Positions 56,808 through 64,000 of a stretch of DNA of 64,000 bases are shown piece after piece. The translations under genes and the position numbers were made by a program. This DNA is from Burkholderiales bacterium (GTDB lineage: Bacteria; Pseudomonadota; Gammaproteobacteria; Burkholderiales; JAEUOS01), in NCBI GenBank assembly GCA_016790635.1, contig JAEUOR010000047.1, positions 1 to 64,000 of the forward strand, written 5' to 3'. Under the pieces are notes generated by a model, which was not told where the DNA came from, did not search any database, and saw only the letters and a list, made by a program, of their open reading frames with translations. Every line of letters begins with the position of its first letter. Position 1 is the first letter of the stretch.

Positions 56808-57779
56808 ATGAAACGCCGTGATTTCGTCGCCACCGCAGCCGTCGCGCCCTTTGTCATCGGCAGTGCCCGCGCGCAGGACCGCTACCCGGTCAAGCCGATC
56901 CGCCTGGTGGTTCCTTTCGCGCCCGGCGGCAGTTCCTCGATCGTCGCGCGCGCCTTCGCCACCGAGATGGCCAAGGGCCTGGGTCAGGAATTCATCATCG
57001 ACAACCGGCCGGGCGGGGGCGGCAACATTGCCATGGAAGCGGTGGCCAAGGCCGAGCCGGATGGCTACACCCTGATCATGGGCCACATCGGCACCCTGGC
57101 GGTCAACCCCTTCATGTTTTCCAAGCTGCCCTTCGACACCAACCGCGACTTCGCTGCCGTGTCGCTTTTGGCCAAGGTGCCGTCCATCTACGTGGTCAAC
57201 GCCGGCGTACCGGTCAAGAACCTGAAGGAACTGATCGACTATTGCAAGGCCAACCCCGGCAAGGTGTACTACGGCTCGGCGGGCAACGGCAGCGCCGGGC
57301 ACCTCGCGTTCGAGTACCTGAAGCTCACGACCAAGATGGACATCACGCACGTCCCCTACAAGGGCACCGGGCCGCAGCTGACCGACCTGATCGGCGGCCT
57401 GACCCAGGCCAGCTCCGCCGGCACCCCGCCCCTGTTGCCGCACATTCGCTCCGGCAAGCTGCGCGCGATCTCGGTCGGCACCACCAAGCGCCTGCCGGAA
57501 CTGCCGGACGTGATGACCATCGCCGAGCAGGGCTACCCGGGCTTCGAGACGGTTCAGTGGTACGGCATGAACGCGCCGGGCAAGACGCCGCCGGCGATCC
57601 TGAAGCGCCTCGCCGACGAGGCGGCAAGGGCAGCCAAATCCAAGGAAGTGCAGGCGCGCTTCGCCGACGACTCGACCGAGGAGATCGGCTCGACGCCGGA
57701 GGCTTACGCAGCCTTCATCAAGGCCGAGCAGACGCGCTGGAGCCAGGTGGTCAAAGAGGCCAAGATCAAGGCCGACTAA
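56808..57779 (+). CDS. Bug/TctC-family receptor protein
   Basis: A 323-residue periplasmic receptor. Its N-terminus MKRRDFVATAAVAPFVIGSARAQ is a twin-arginine-like signal, differing from the Sec-type signals of the other Bug proteins here. Bug motifs follow: YPVKPIRLVVPFAPGGSSS, IIDNRPGGGGNIAMEA, PDGYTLIMG, and VPYKGTGPQLTDLIGG. GGAGGAG precedes the ATG at 56808. It follows the PcaB-like lyase and the repeat pair; its ligand may be a substrate of that lyase cluster. The stop overlaps the convergent PEP-CTERM gene. Confidence 0.93.
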   Translation: MKRRDFVATAAVAPFVIGSARAQDRYPVKPIRLVVPFAPGGSSSIVARAFATEMAKGLGQEFIIDNRPGGGGNIAMEAVAKAEPDGYTLIMGHIGTLAVNPFMFSKLPFDTNRDFAAVSLLAKVPSIYVVNAGVPVKNLKELIDYCKANPGKVYYGSAGNGSAGHLAFEYLKLTTKMDITHVPYKGTGPQLTDLIGGLTQASSAGTPPLLPHIRSGKLRAISVGTTKRLPELPDVMTIAEQGYPGFETVQWYGMNAPGKTPPAILKRLADEAARAAKSKEVQARFADDSTEEIGSTPEAYAAFIKAEQTRWSQVVKEAKIKAD

Positions 57780-58531
57780 GCCACCTTGCGTCGACGCGTG
57801 GCCGCGAGGCCGGCGAGCGCCAACCCGACCAGCAGCATCGAGCCGGGTTCCGGAATATGGAAGGCGCGTCCGGTCGCGTCGGTAATGACGCTGAACTCCC
57901 CAATGCTTTCCGCGCGCACGATGATGAATCCGCCGATTGTGATGGTACCGCTGCCGCCGGTTCCGCCACCTAAGGTCGTGTAGGTCGGATTGAAGATGTA
58001 GGCGCTCGACATGAAGGGATCGGTCAGGGGGCCCAGGCCGTCGCCGTCGATGTCGATCGCGTCGATCCCTGCTTCGAATCCGGAAAGCGCGAAGAACGCG
58101 CCTGCCGAAGCGAAGTCGCGCATCGGGTCGTCGGCGCTGAGGTCCACGTCCCAGCTAAACGAGAACCCGAAGGCAATCCGGATATCGGTTGTGTCGGGTC
58201 CGGGGCCGCCTTCATTGTTGATTCGGATCACGTGGCCCGTCATGCGGGTCGATTCCGCATACGAAGTCCCGGGCCCGGTCGCGGTACCGCTGACATCGAT
58301 GATTTTTCCTGCAGGCAGGACACCGCTGCCGGTGATGAAAATCGTCGTGTGGGACGCGGAGGCCGCGCCGATCTCGGTCTTGGAGCCTGTATTGCTGTTG
58401 ATCTCTACAGCGTCGGCCGTTCCGATCGCAAAAGAAGAAACGGCGCTGGAGCTGTATATCGCGCCTGACCAGGCGGGAGAACACGTCAGGACGATGGCGG
58501 CGGTGGCAATGTGAATGACGAATGCTTTCAT
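57776..58531 (-). CDS. PEP-CTERM sorting domain protein
   Basis: A 251-residue exported protein. The signal peptide (1-22, ending AWSG) precedes a Gly/Ser/Asp-rich beta body, including DAIDIDGDGLGP, which could bind calcium. The C-terminal tag is IPEPGSM, a hydrophobic helix (LLVGLALAGLAA) and TRRRKVA. The ATG at 58531 has GGAGA upstream. A sigma-54-type promoter lies 44-59 bases ahead of it, in line with the known sigma-54 control of PEP-CTERM/exosortase genes. The 3' end overlaps the Bug gene stop. Confidence 0.87.
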   Translation of the reverse strand: MKAFVIHIATAAIVLTCSPAWSGAIYSSSAVSSFAIGTADAVEINSNTGSKTEIGAASASHTTIFITGSGVLPAGKIIDVSGTATGPGTSYAESTRMTGHVIRINNEGGPGPDTTDIRIAFGFSFSWDVDLSADDPMRDFASAGAFFALSGFEAGIDAIDIDGDGLGPLTDPFMSSAYIFNPTYTTLGGGTGGSGTITIGGFIIVRAESIGEFSVITDATGRAFHIPEPGSMLLVGLALAGLAATRRRKVA

Positions 58532-58574
58532 GGGAATCTCCAATCGGCTTCGGTTCGTTGCTGCCTAATTTTTA

Positions 58575-58590
58575 TGCAATGTTTGCGCCA
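58575..58590 (-). promoter_or_regulatory. Sigma-54 (-24/-12) promoter of the PEP-CTERM gene
   Basis: On the minus strand the sequence TGGCGCAAACATTGCA matches the RpoN consensus TGGCACG-N4-TTGC(A/T), with GG and GC separated by exactly ten bases. Transcription would start near 58564, giving a leader of about 33 bases before the PEP-CTERM ATG. Confidence 0.75.
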
Positions 58591-58797
58591 GTCGCAGGCG
58601 CCCAAGAAAAATCAACAAGTAAACAAGGTGTTGGCCATTGGGTTTCAAGCCTCCATCGCAAGGATTTGCTATTGTGCGGTGCGTCATGTAAGCTTTTTCG
58701 ACATTCAAATCCCCGCCCGCTCGGTCGTTGCTGCGTCGTCCCTTGACGTGGCGAGACCACCCTTCCATGTAACGCCAGCTTTTTTGGAGGAACGCAC

Positions 58798-59775
58798 ATG
58801 CGCAATCGCACAATGCTGATTCAGGTGATTGCAGGTTTGTTGGCGGCTTGCCTGGCTTGGCCCGGCCTTGCCCAGACCTGGCCGCGCACCCCGATCAAGA
58901 TGGTCGTCACCTTCCCGCCGGGCGGTTCGTCCGACATCGTCGCGCGCGTGCTCTCGCCGCTCCTGGCCGAGAAACTGGGGCAGAGCGTCATCGTCGACAA
59001 CCGTCCCGGCGCCGGCGCAACCATCGGTGCGCGCGCAGTGGCCGAGGCGCCGGCCGACGGTTACACGCTGATGCTTTCCAACACGGCGCCGATCAGCATC
59101 TCGCCGTTCATGCTCGACAAGGCGCCCTACGACCCCATCAAGAGCTTCACGCATGTCTTCTACATCGGCGCGGTGCCCAACGTGTTCGCGGTGCATCCCT
59201 CGGTGCCGGCCAGGAACATGGCTGAACTGGTTGCCTGGCTCAAGGCGCAGAAGGACCCGACGCCCTTCGGCAGCGGCGGGGTCGGCTCCATCGGCCATAT
59301 CGTCGGCGAGATCTTCAAGGGCAATGCCGGGGTGCAGATGAACCACGTGCCCTACCGTGGTTCGTCGCCGATGCACACCGACCTTCTGGGCGGGACCATC
59401 AAGGTCGCCGTCGACAGCCTGGCGCAGAACATTCCCTACATGAAGGGCGGGCAATTGCGCCTGCTGGCTGTCACGTCGCGTGATCGCATGACCAGCGCCC
59501 CGGAGATCCCGACGGTCGGCGAGGCCGGGTTTCCCAACCTGATCGCCGAGAACTTCCTGGGCGTGTCCGGTCCCGCGGGTTTGCCGCGCGAGATCGTGAC
59601 GCAGGTCCATGGCGCGATGGCCGAGATCGTCCGCCGTCCCGATGTGGTCAGGAAACTCGACGAACTCGGCATCGCGCCGCGCGCCATGTCGTCCGCCGAT
59701 TTCCAGACCTTCGTCGCCAACCAGGTCAATGCCTGGGCGCCTGCGGTGCGCGCTTCCGGCGCGCGCCTCAATTGA
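58798..59775 (+). CDS. Bug/TctC-family receptor protein
   Basis: A 325-residue periplasmic receptor with a Sec signal peptide (1-25, ending GLAQ). Motifs are TWPRTPIKMVVTFPPGGSSD, VDNRPGAGATIGARAV, ADGYTLMLSN and VPYRGSSPMHTDLLGG. TTGGAGGAA precedes the ATG. It is the first gene of a run with the BMP-like gene (four bases later) and a second Bug gene. A possible TTGACG lies at 58743, but no convincing -10 is seen. Confidence 0.93.
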   Translation: MRNRTMLIQVIAGLLAACLAWPGLAQTWPRTPIKMVVTFPPGGSSDIVARVLSPLLAEKLGQSVIVDNRPGAGATIGARAVAEAPADGYTLMLSNTAPISISPFMLDKAPYDPIKSFTHVFYIGAVPNVFAVHPSVPARNMAELVAWLKAQKDPTPFGSGGVGSIGHIVGEIFKGNAGVQMNHVPYRGSSPMHTDLLGGTIKVAVDSLAQNIPYMKGGQLRLLAVTSRDRMTSAPEIPTVGEAGFPNLIAENFLGVSGPAGLPREIVTQVHGAMAEIVRRPDVVRKLDELGIAPRAMSSADFQTFVANQVNAWAPAVRASGARLN

Positions 59776-59779
59776 CGCC

Positions 59780-60691
59780 ATGACGCGGGTCGCGGTCGTC
59801 CTGTTCGGCCCGCGCGGAGAGGGCGGCTTCAATGAGTGCGGCGCCGCCGGCGCGGAGCGCGCGCGCGCGCATGCGCCAGGCCTCGAGATCGTCTGGTGCG
59901 AACCGCCGGCCGACCGCGCCGCCTGCGTGCGCGATCTGGCGCGGCAGGGCTACGCGCTGATCGTCGCGCACGGCGGGCAGGGCGACGCGCCCGTCGCTTC
60001 CGTGGCCCCGGACTTCCCCGCCACGGCCTTCGTGGTCACGCAGGGGTCGCAGCCGGCTGCCAATGTGGCCTGCTACGACGCGCAGCAGGAACACTCGGCT
60101 TATCTGGCTGGAGTGCTGGCGGCGCTCGAGACGCGCACCGGCGTGGTCGCGCATATGTCGGGCGAGCGCGTGCGTCCGGGGCTCAAGGGACGCGCCGCGT
60201 TCGCCGACGGCGTCGCGCGCACGCGACCCGGGGTGCGGCTCCTGACCACGTTCTGCGGCGACCAGCATGACCCCGACCTCGCCTACCGCGTCGTCGCCGC
60301 GCAGGCGCGGGCCGGTGCCGACATCCTGTTCGCGATGATCGACGGCGGGCGCGCGGGTGCGCTACGCGCCGGTAGCGAATTCGGCGTGCGCCACATCGGC
60401 AATGTCTTCGACTGGACCGTGCGCGAGCCCGCGTCCTGCATTGCCTCCGCGGTGGCCGATTCCGGCGAATGCATCGCGCGCGCGGTGCGTGATCATGCAG
60501 CCGGGGCCTTGCGGATGGGTACAGTCGTGCATATCGGCAGCGAGGCGCCGGAAGTCGTGCGCCTGGCAATGGGCGCGGCGATCGGTGCGGATACGCGTGC
60601 CGTGATCGCCGCGGCCGCGCAGCAGTTGGCTGAAGGCAGGATTCGTCCGGCGGCCGAATACACCGGGCGCGAATTCGAGTTCGCCGCCTAG
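59780..60691 (+). CDS. BMP-family (basic membrane lipoprotein-like) protein without signal peptide
   Basis: A 303-residue periplasmic-binding-fold protein of the BMP/PnrA/Med family: VVLFGPRGEGGFNECGAAGAERA at the start, then LIVAHGGQGDAPVASVAPDF, HSAYLAGVLAALETRTGVVAHM, and ADILFAMIDGGRAGAL. BMP proteins usually bind nucleosides and are exported lipoproteins. This one has no signal sequence or lipobox, so it is probably cytoplasmic, as with the Bacillus regulator Med. It lies between two Bug receptor genes, 4 and 26 bases away, so co-transcription is likely. Confidence 0.82.
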   Translation: MTRVAVVLFGPRGEGGFNECGAAGAERARAHAPGLEIVWCEPPADRAACVRDLARQGYALIVAHGGQGDAPVASVAPDFPATAFVVTQGSQPAANVACYDAQQEHSAYLAGVLAALETRTGVVAHMSGERVRPGLKGRAAFADGVARTRPGVRLLTTFCGDQHDPDLAYRVVAAQARAGADILFAMIDGGRAGALRAGSEFGVRHIGNVFDWTVREPASCIASAVADSGECIARAVRDHAAGALRMGTVVHIGSEAPEVVRLAMGAAIGADTRAVIAAAAQQLAEGRIRPAAEYTGREFEFAA

Positions 60692-60717
60692 AAGATTTTC
60701 TTTCTGGAGTCGCTCCG

Positions 60718-61695
60718 ATGAGACTTGGCAAGCGGCTGCTTGCAGCCATTTCCATTGCCCTGCTGTTGGCAGGGTCCGTCAGCCATGTCGCCGCGCAAAC
60801 CTGGCCGACCCGCCCGGTGCGCCTGGTTGTGTCCTTTCCGCCGGGTGGCGGTGCCGATGCGATCGCGCGCCTCCTGGCGCCCAGGATCGCCGACGGCCTC
60901 GGGCAGTCGGTGGTGGTGGAGAATCGCGGCGGCGGTGGCGGCACCATCGGCGCCGATGCGGTCGCCAAGTCCGCGCCCGATGGCTACACCTTCCTGCTCG
61001 ATGCGTCCGGGCACAGCGTCAACCCGTCGCTGCAGCCGAAGATGCCCTTCGATACATTGAAGGACCTGGCCTCGGTGTCGCTCCTGGTCACGGTGCCCAA
61101 CGTGCTGGTCGTGCACCCCTCGTTTCCGGCGGCCTCGGTCAAGGAATTCATCGCGCTCGTCAAGGGCAAGCCCGGCCAGTTCTCGTTCGCTTCCAGCGGC
61201 AACGGCGGGGCGCAGCATCTGGCCGGGGAACTCTTCAAGGCCCAGGCCGGGCTCTTCATGGTGCACATTCCCTATCGTGGCGGCGGACCGGCGTTGATCG
61301 ACGTCATGTCCAACCAGGTGCCGATCTTCTTCGGCAACATGGCCTCGACCCTGCCTCACATCCGTGCCGGCAAGTTGCGCCCCCTGGGACTGACCGGGCG
61401 CACGCGCTCGCCGGCACTTCCGGCGACCCCGACCATCGCCGAGGAAGGACTCAAGGGCTACGAGGTCTATGAGTGGAACGGCGTGTTCGCACCTGCCGGC
61501 ACGCCTGCCGACGTGGTGGCGCGCATGCAGCGCGAGATCGCGCGCGCCATGGGCCTGCCCGAGGTGCGCGAGCGCCTTGCGACCTTGGGCGCGGAGCCGA
61601 TCGCGTCCAGCGCGGTGGAACTCGAGCGCTTTCGCCGCGCGGAAATCGAAAAGTGGGCGGCGGTCATCAAGCGCGCCGGCATCAAGGCCGATTAA
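60718..61695 (+). CDS. Bug/TctC-family receptor protein
   Basis: A 325-residue periplasmic receptor with a Sec signal peptide (1-26, ending HVAAQ). Motifs are TWPTRPVRLVVSFPPGGGAD, VENRGGGGGTIGADAV, PDGYTFLLD and IPYRGGGPALIDVM. TCTGGAG precedes the ATG. It closes the Bug-BMP-Bug run and is convergent with an MFS gene. No TctAB permease is in the window. Confidence 0.93.
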   Translation: MRLGKRLLAAISIALLLAGSVSHVAAQTWPTRPVRLVVSFPPGGGADAIARLLAPRIADGLGQSVVVENRGGGGGTIGADAVAKSAPDGYTFLLDASGHSVNPSLQPKMPFDTLKDLASVSLLVTVPNVLVVHPSFPAASVKEFIALVKGKPGQFSFASSGNGGAQHLAGELFKAQAGLFMVHIPYRGGGPALIDVMSNQVPIFFGNMASTLPHIRAGKLRPLGLTGRTRSPALPATPTIAEEGLKGYEVYEWNGVFAPAGTPADVVARMQREIARAMGLPEVRERLATLGAEPIASSAVELERFRRAEIEKWAAVIKRAGIKAD

Positions 61696-61735
61696 GACCT
61701 GGAGGCGCGCTTGACGCGCGCTGGCGAATGCGGCT

Positions 61736-62947
61736 TCATCCGCGCGCCATGGTCGGGCGCGCGAGCGCGACTGCGGTTGCCATGGCGAGCACGCCGAAGC
61801 CCGCGAAGGTCGGCAGGTAGCTGCCTGTCGCGGTGACGAGCGTGGCGCCGAGCGAAGGCAGGACCAGTACCCCGCTGAACATGGCTGCCGATCCCAGCCC
61901 GGTGGCCTCGGTACGCTTAGGTCCGCCCAGGCGCGCGAACTCGGCATAGGCCAGGCCCGTGGTGCCGTTGGCGGAGGCGCCGGCGATGGCGGTGACCACC
62001 AGCACCAGGGCGGCGGGCCAGTGCTCGCTGTAGAAGCCGGCAGCGATTGCGGCCGCTCCCGTGACAAAACCCAGCGCGGCCAGCAGCCCGCGCGCGCTGC
62101 CGATGCGATCGGCCAGCGCGCCCCACAACGGCCGGCTGACCACCCCCGTGACTTGAAAGAGCGCCAGGGCCTGCGCCGCCGCGATGAGGCCGAAACCCGC
62201 GCGCTCGGTCAGTTGCACAGTCATGAAGGCGACGAAGCACAATTGCACCCCCTGGAAGACGAAGCTCGCCAGCGTCAGCCGACGCAGATTGGCGCTGGAT
62301 GCCAGGAGGCCGCGCAGCTGTGCCAGCCCGCCGTGCGGCGCGGACGCGCTGGCCTGCGCCGGCGCATCCCACTGACGCCGCGGCCATTGCAGGCAGACCA
62401 TGAAAAGCGCGATCGGTACCGCCGACATGAGTAGCGTCGCCTGCCAGCCCAGGTTGAGCGCCAGCGGCGGCAAGGCGAGCGCTGCCAGCACGCCGCCCAG
62501 CGGCACGCCGATCTGGCGCACGGACAGCACGAGGTTCAGCATGGACACGGGTGTGCGCGGCACCAGCAGGTGCGCGCTGACCGGCGCAGTCGCGCCGTAG
62601 GCCATGCCCAGCACCACCGCGCCCAGCGCCAGTGCGGCGGCATGTCCGCTGGCGCAGATGGCGAGCATGCACACGGCCGCCAGCAGCACCAGCTGGCTTA
62701 CCCGCACGGCTCCGAAACGATGGATCAGGTTCGCCGCCGCGAGCGAGGAGACGATGCCCACACCATAGACCAGCGAGACGAAATAGCCGGAGAGCGCGCC
62801 GTCGATGCGAAGGTCGTGCGCGATCACTGGTGCCAGCGATGGCACCGAGTACGCTGCCATCGTCGCCGCGGTCTGCATCGACATGGTCGCGGCGAGCGGT
62901 CCGAAGGGAAACGCGCCGTTCGGCTGCGTTGTCGGATGTGCGGGCAT
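61736..62947 (-). CDS. MFS transporter
   Basis: A 403-residue permease with twelve predicted helices. The second-half copy of motif A is WGALADRIGSARGLL; the first half has LIHRFGAVRVSQL. It resembles small carboxylate/cyanate-type MFS carriers (CynX/NarK-like organisation). It lies 75 bases downstream of the fumarylacetoacetate-hydrolase gene on the same strand and could import or export that pathway's substrate. Confidence 0.87.
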   Translation of the reverse strand: MPAHPTTQPNGAFPFGPLAATMSMQTAATMAAYSVPSLAPVIAHDLRIDGALSGYFVSLVYGVGIVSSLAAANLIHRFGAVRVSQLVLLAAVCMLAICASGHAAALALGAVVLGMAYGATAPVSAHLLVPRTPVSMLNLVLSVRQIGVPLGGVLAALALPPLALNLGWQATLLMSAVPIALFMVCLQWPRRQWDAPAQASASAPHGGLAQLRGLLASSANLRRLTLASFVFQGVQLCFVAFMTVQLTERAGFGLIAAAQALALFQVTGVVSRPLWGALADRIGSARGLLAALGFVTGAAAIAAGFYSEHWPAALVLVVTAIAGASANGTTGLAYAEFARLGGPKRTEATGLGSAAMFSGVLVLPSLGATLVTATGSYLPTFAGFGVLAMATAVALARPTMARG

Positions 62948-63022
62948 CGGCGGCCGGGTCAGTGCTCGGTCATGGCGCCGCCAGCAACTGCAGGCGGAAG
63001 CAGCGTTGCGACGGCTTCCTGA

Positions 63023-63955
63023 TCAGAGGACCCTAATCGGCAAGGGCGGAACCTCGCGCACGTGCGGCGCCGAGATGCGGTTGCGCAGCACGCCGATCCG
63101 CGCCACTTCGAGTTCGATCAGGTCGCCGTCCTTCATGAAGCGGCCCAGCTCGTTGCCGCAACCGCCGCCGACCGTGCCCGAGCCGAGGACCTCGCCCGGG
63201 TAGATCGTCTCCTCGAGAGAGGCGTAGGCGACGATGTCGGCAAATGTATGCTTCATCGCCGCGCTGTTGCCACGCGACCAGGTCTCGCCGTTGATGCATG
63301 CGGTCATCTCGAGGTCCTGCGGGTCACCGATCTCGTCGGCGGTGGTAATCCACGGGCCCATGGCGTTGCCGGTGTCGAAGTCCTTGCCCTTGGCCGGACC
63401 CAGCTGACCGGCCATCTCGGCGTACTGCTCGTCGCGCGCGGAAAAGTCGTTGAAGACGGTGTAGCCGAAGACGTGGTCGAGCGCGGCGGCGCGCGACAGG
63501 TTCTTGCCCTCGCGTCCCATGATGAGGCCGATCTCCAGTTCGTAGTCGATGATGCGCGAGTACGCGGGCCAGTGCACCACGGCGTCATGGCCGACCACGC
63601 TGCAGGGGTTGCACTTGTAGTACACCGGGCGTTCGTACCAGACGCGGGCGATCTCGACCTTGGCCGGGTCGAGGCGCTCGGTGCCCAGGCCGAACAGGTG
63701 GCGGTTGGCGCGCGACTGGCGCACGTGCAGTTCGAAGCACAGGAAGTCGCGCATTCGCGGCGGCCGCGGGATCGGCGCCAGCAGCCGGACGCTGCGCAAC
63801 TCGACCGGCTTGCCGGTCTTGAGGCGCGCGAGCGCCGCGGGTCCGGCCTCGATCAGGGCCAGCATGTCCGGGTGATTGGTGACCGGCACGATGCGGTCAC
63901 CCTCGACGACGCCGACCCGGGTCTCGTCCCCGGAAACAAAGGTGGCGAGCTTCAA
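63023..63955 (-). CDS. Fumarylacetoacetate hydrolase family protein
   Basis: A 310-residue enzyme of the FAH superfamily, which cleaves C-C bonds in beta-diketo acids or hydrates and decarboxylates related acids. Metal-site residues lie in SRIIDYELEIGLIMG (the two acidic ligands), and TVFNDFSARDEQ and GKDFDTGNAMGPWI are diagnostic. It starts at a TTG whose last bases overlap the stop of the upstream gene (TTGA). It could be a fumarylpyruvate or acylpyruvate hydrolase of an aromatic ring-cleavage pathway; the window does not show the dioxygenase. Confidence 0.9.
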   Translation of the reverse strand: MKLATFVSGDETRVGVVEGDRIVPVTNHPDMLALIEAGPAALARLKTGKPVELRSVRLLAPIPRPPRMRDFLCFELHVRQSRANRHLFGLGTERLDPAKVEIARVWYERPVYYKCNPCSVVGHDAVVHWPAYSRIIDYELEIGLIMGREGKNLSRAAALDHVFGYTVFNDFSARDEQYAEMAGQLGPAKGKDFDTGNAMGPWITTADEIGDPQDLEMTACINGETWSRGNSAAMKHTFADIVAYASLEETIYPGEVLGSGTVGGGCGNELGRFMKDGDLIELEVARIGVLRNRISAPHVREVPPLPIRVL

Positions 63956-64000
63956 TGCTCCCCCGCGTGGCCGAAGTGCTTGTGTCCCATCAACTCCAGC
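63952..64000 (-). CDS. C-terminal end of an unidentified gene
   Basis: The last 15 codons of a minus-strand gene are visible, reading LELMGHKHFGHAGEH and stop. The stop overlaps the TTG start of the FAH-family gene, so the two are probably one operon. The fragment is too short to identify. A dioxygenase or another step of the same catabolic pathway would fit the context, but nothing here proves it. Confidence 0.55.
   Translation of the reverse strand, partial: LELMGHKHFGHAGEH

Noticed and set aside
61705..61721. GCGCGC hairpin between the last Bug gene and the convergent MFS gene
   Set aside because: Short stems of alternating G and C are expected by chance in this DNA, and there is no T run on either strand.

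Overview
The window is a gene-dense, high-GC stretch of chromosome from a betaproteobacterium, most likely of the order Burkholderiales. Three things point there: the housekeeping blocks rph-rdgB-hemW, gyrA-pheA-hisC-tyrA-aroA and leuS-lptE-holA-proA; five Bug/TctC-type periplasmic receptors; and three PEP-CTERM proteins, which imply an exosortase elsewhere in the genome. No rRNA, tRNA, CRISPR array, insertion sequence or prophage gene was recognised. No gap between genes exceeds about 300 bases except 34351-34958, which holds a broken racemase gene.

Layout. 1-3.8 kb (minus): hemW (partial), rdgB, rph, an OmpA-family lipoprotein-like/peptidoglycan-binding protein and an MtaD-type amidohydrolase. 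4.05-12.0 kb (plus): gyrA, then the aromatic/histidine amino-acid genes pheA, hisC, tyrA and aroA as a tight operon, then a TauD-type dioxygenase. The usual serC (after gyrA) and cmk-rpsA (after aroA) are absent. 12.1-18.8 kb: a DctSR-like two-component system divergent from a dctPQM TRAP transporter operon. 18.8-24.3 kb (minus): leuS-lptE-holA-proA. 24.5-32.1 kb: a FecR-SPOR protein, a SulP transporter with a large inserted segment, a Bug receptor, a dienelactone-hydrolase pair, an exported unknown, a membrane protein and YceI.

32.1-40.9 kb: a PEP-CTERM protein divergent from a LuxR-like regulator; a truncated Asp/Glu racemase next to an intact carbamoylase-peptidase-exporter set, which looks like hydantoin or N-carbamoyl amino acid scavenging; a second PEP-CTERM protein; a CREST/ceramidase-like membrane hydrolase; and a GST. 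41-47.6 kb: an MFS exporter, an alpha/beta hydrolase, a Bug-like protein with no signal peptide, a gamma-glutamyltransferase-family enzyme and a cytochrome P450. 47.7-52.2 kb: a DUF2157-DUF4401-GDYXXLXY membrane operon, an Ldh2-type dehydrogenase and an exported MsrA.

52.2-64 kb looks catabolic: LysR divergent from a MaoC-type hydratase, a lipoprotein esterase, a PcaB/adenylosuccinate-lyase-family enzyme, three Bug receptors with a BMP-like protein between two of them, a third PEP-CTERM gene behind a near-perfect sigma-54 promoter, an MFS transporter and a fumarylacetoacetate-hydrolase-family enzyme. The individual families are secure; the substrates are not.

The observations most worth a second look are: Ile at the GyrA quinolone-resistance position; the decapeptide-repeat loop in DctM; the large SulP insertion; the sigma-54 promoter of a PEP-CTERM gene; the signal-less Bug and BMP proteins; and a palindromic repeat pair whose first copy supplies the stop codon of the lyase gene.
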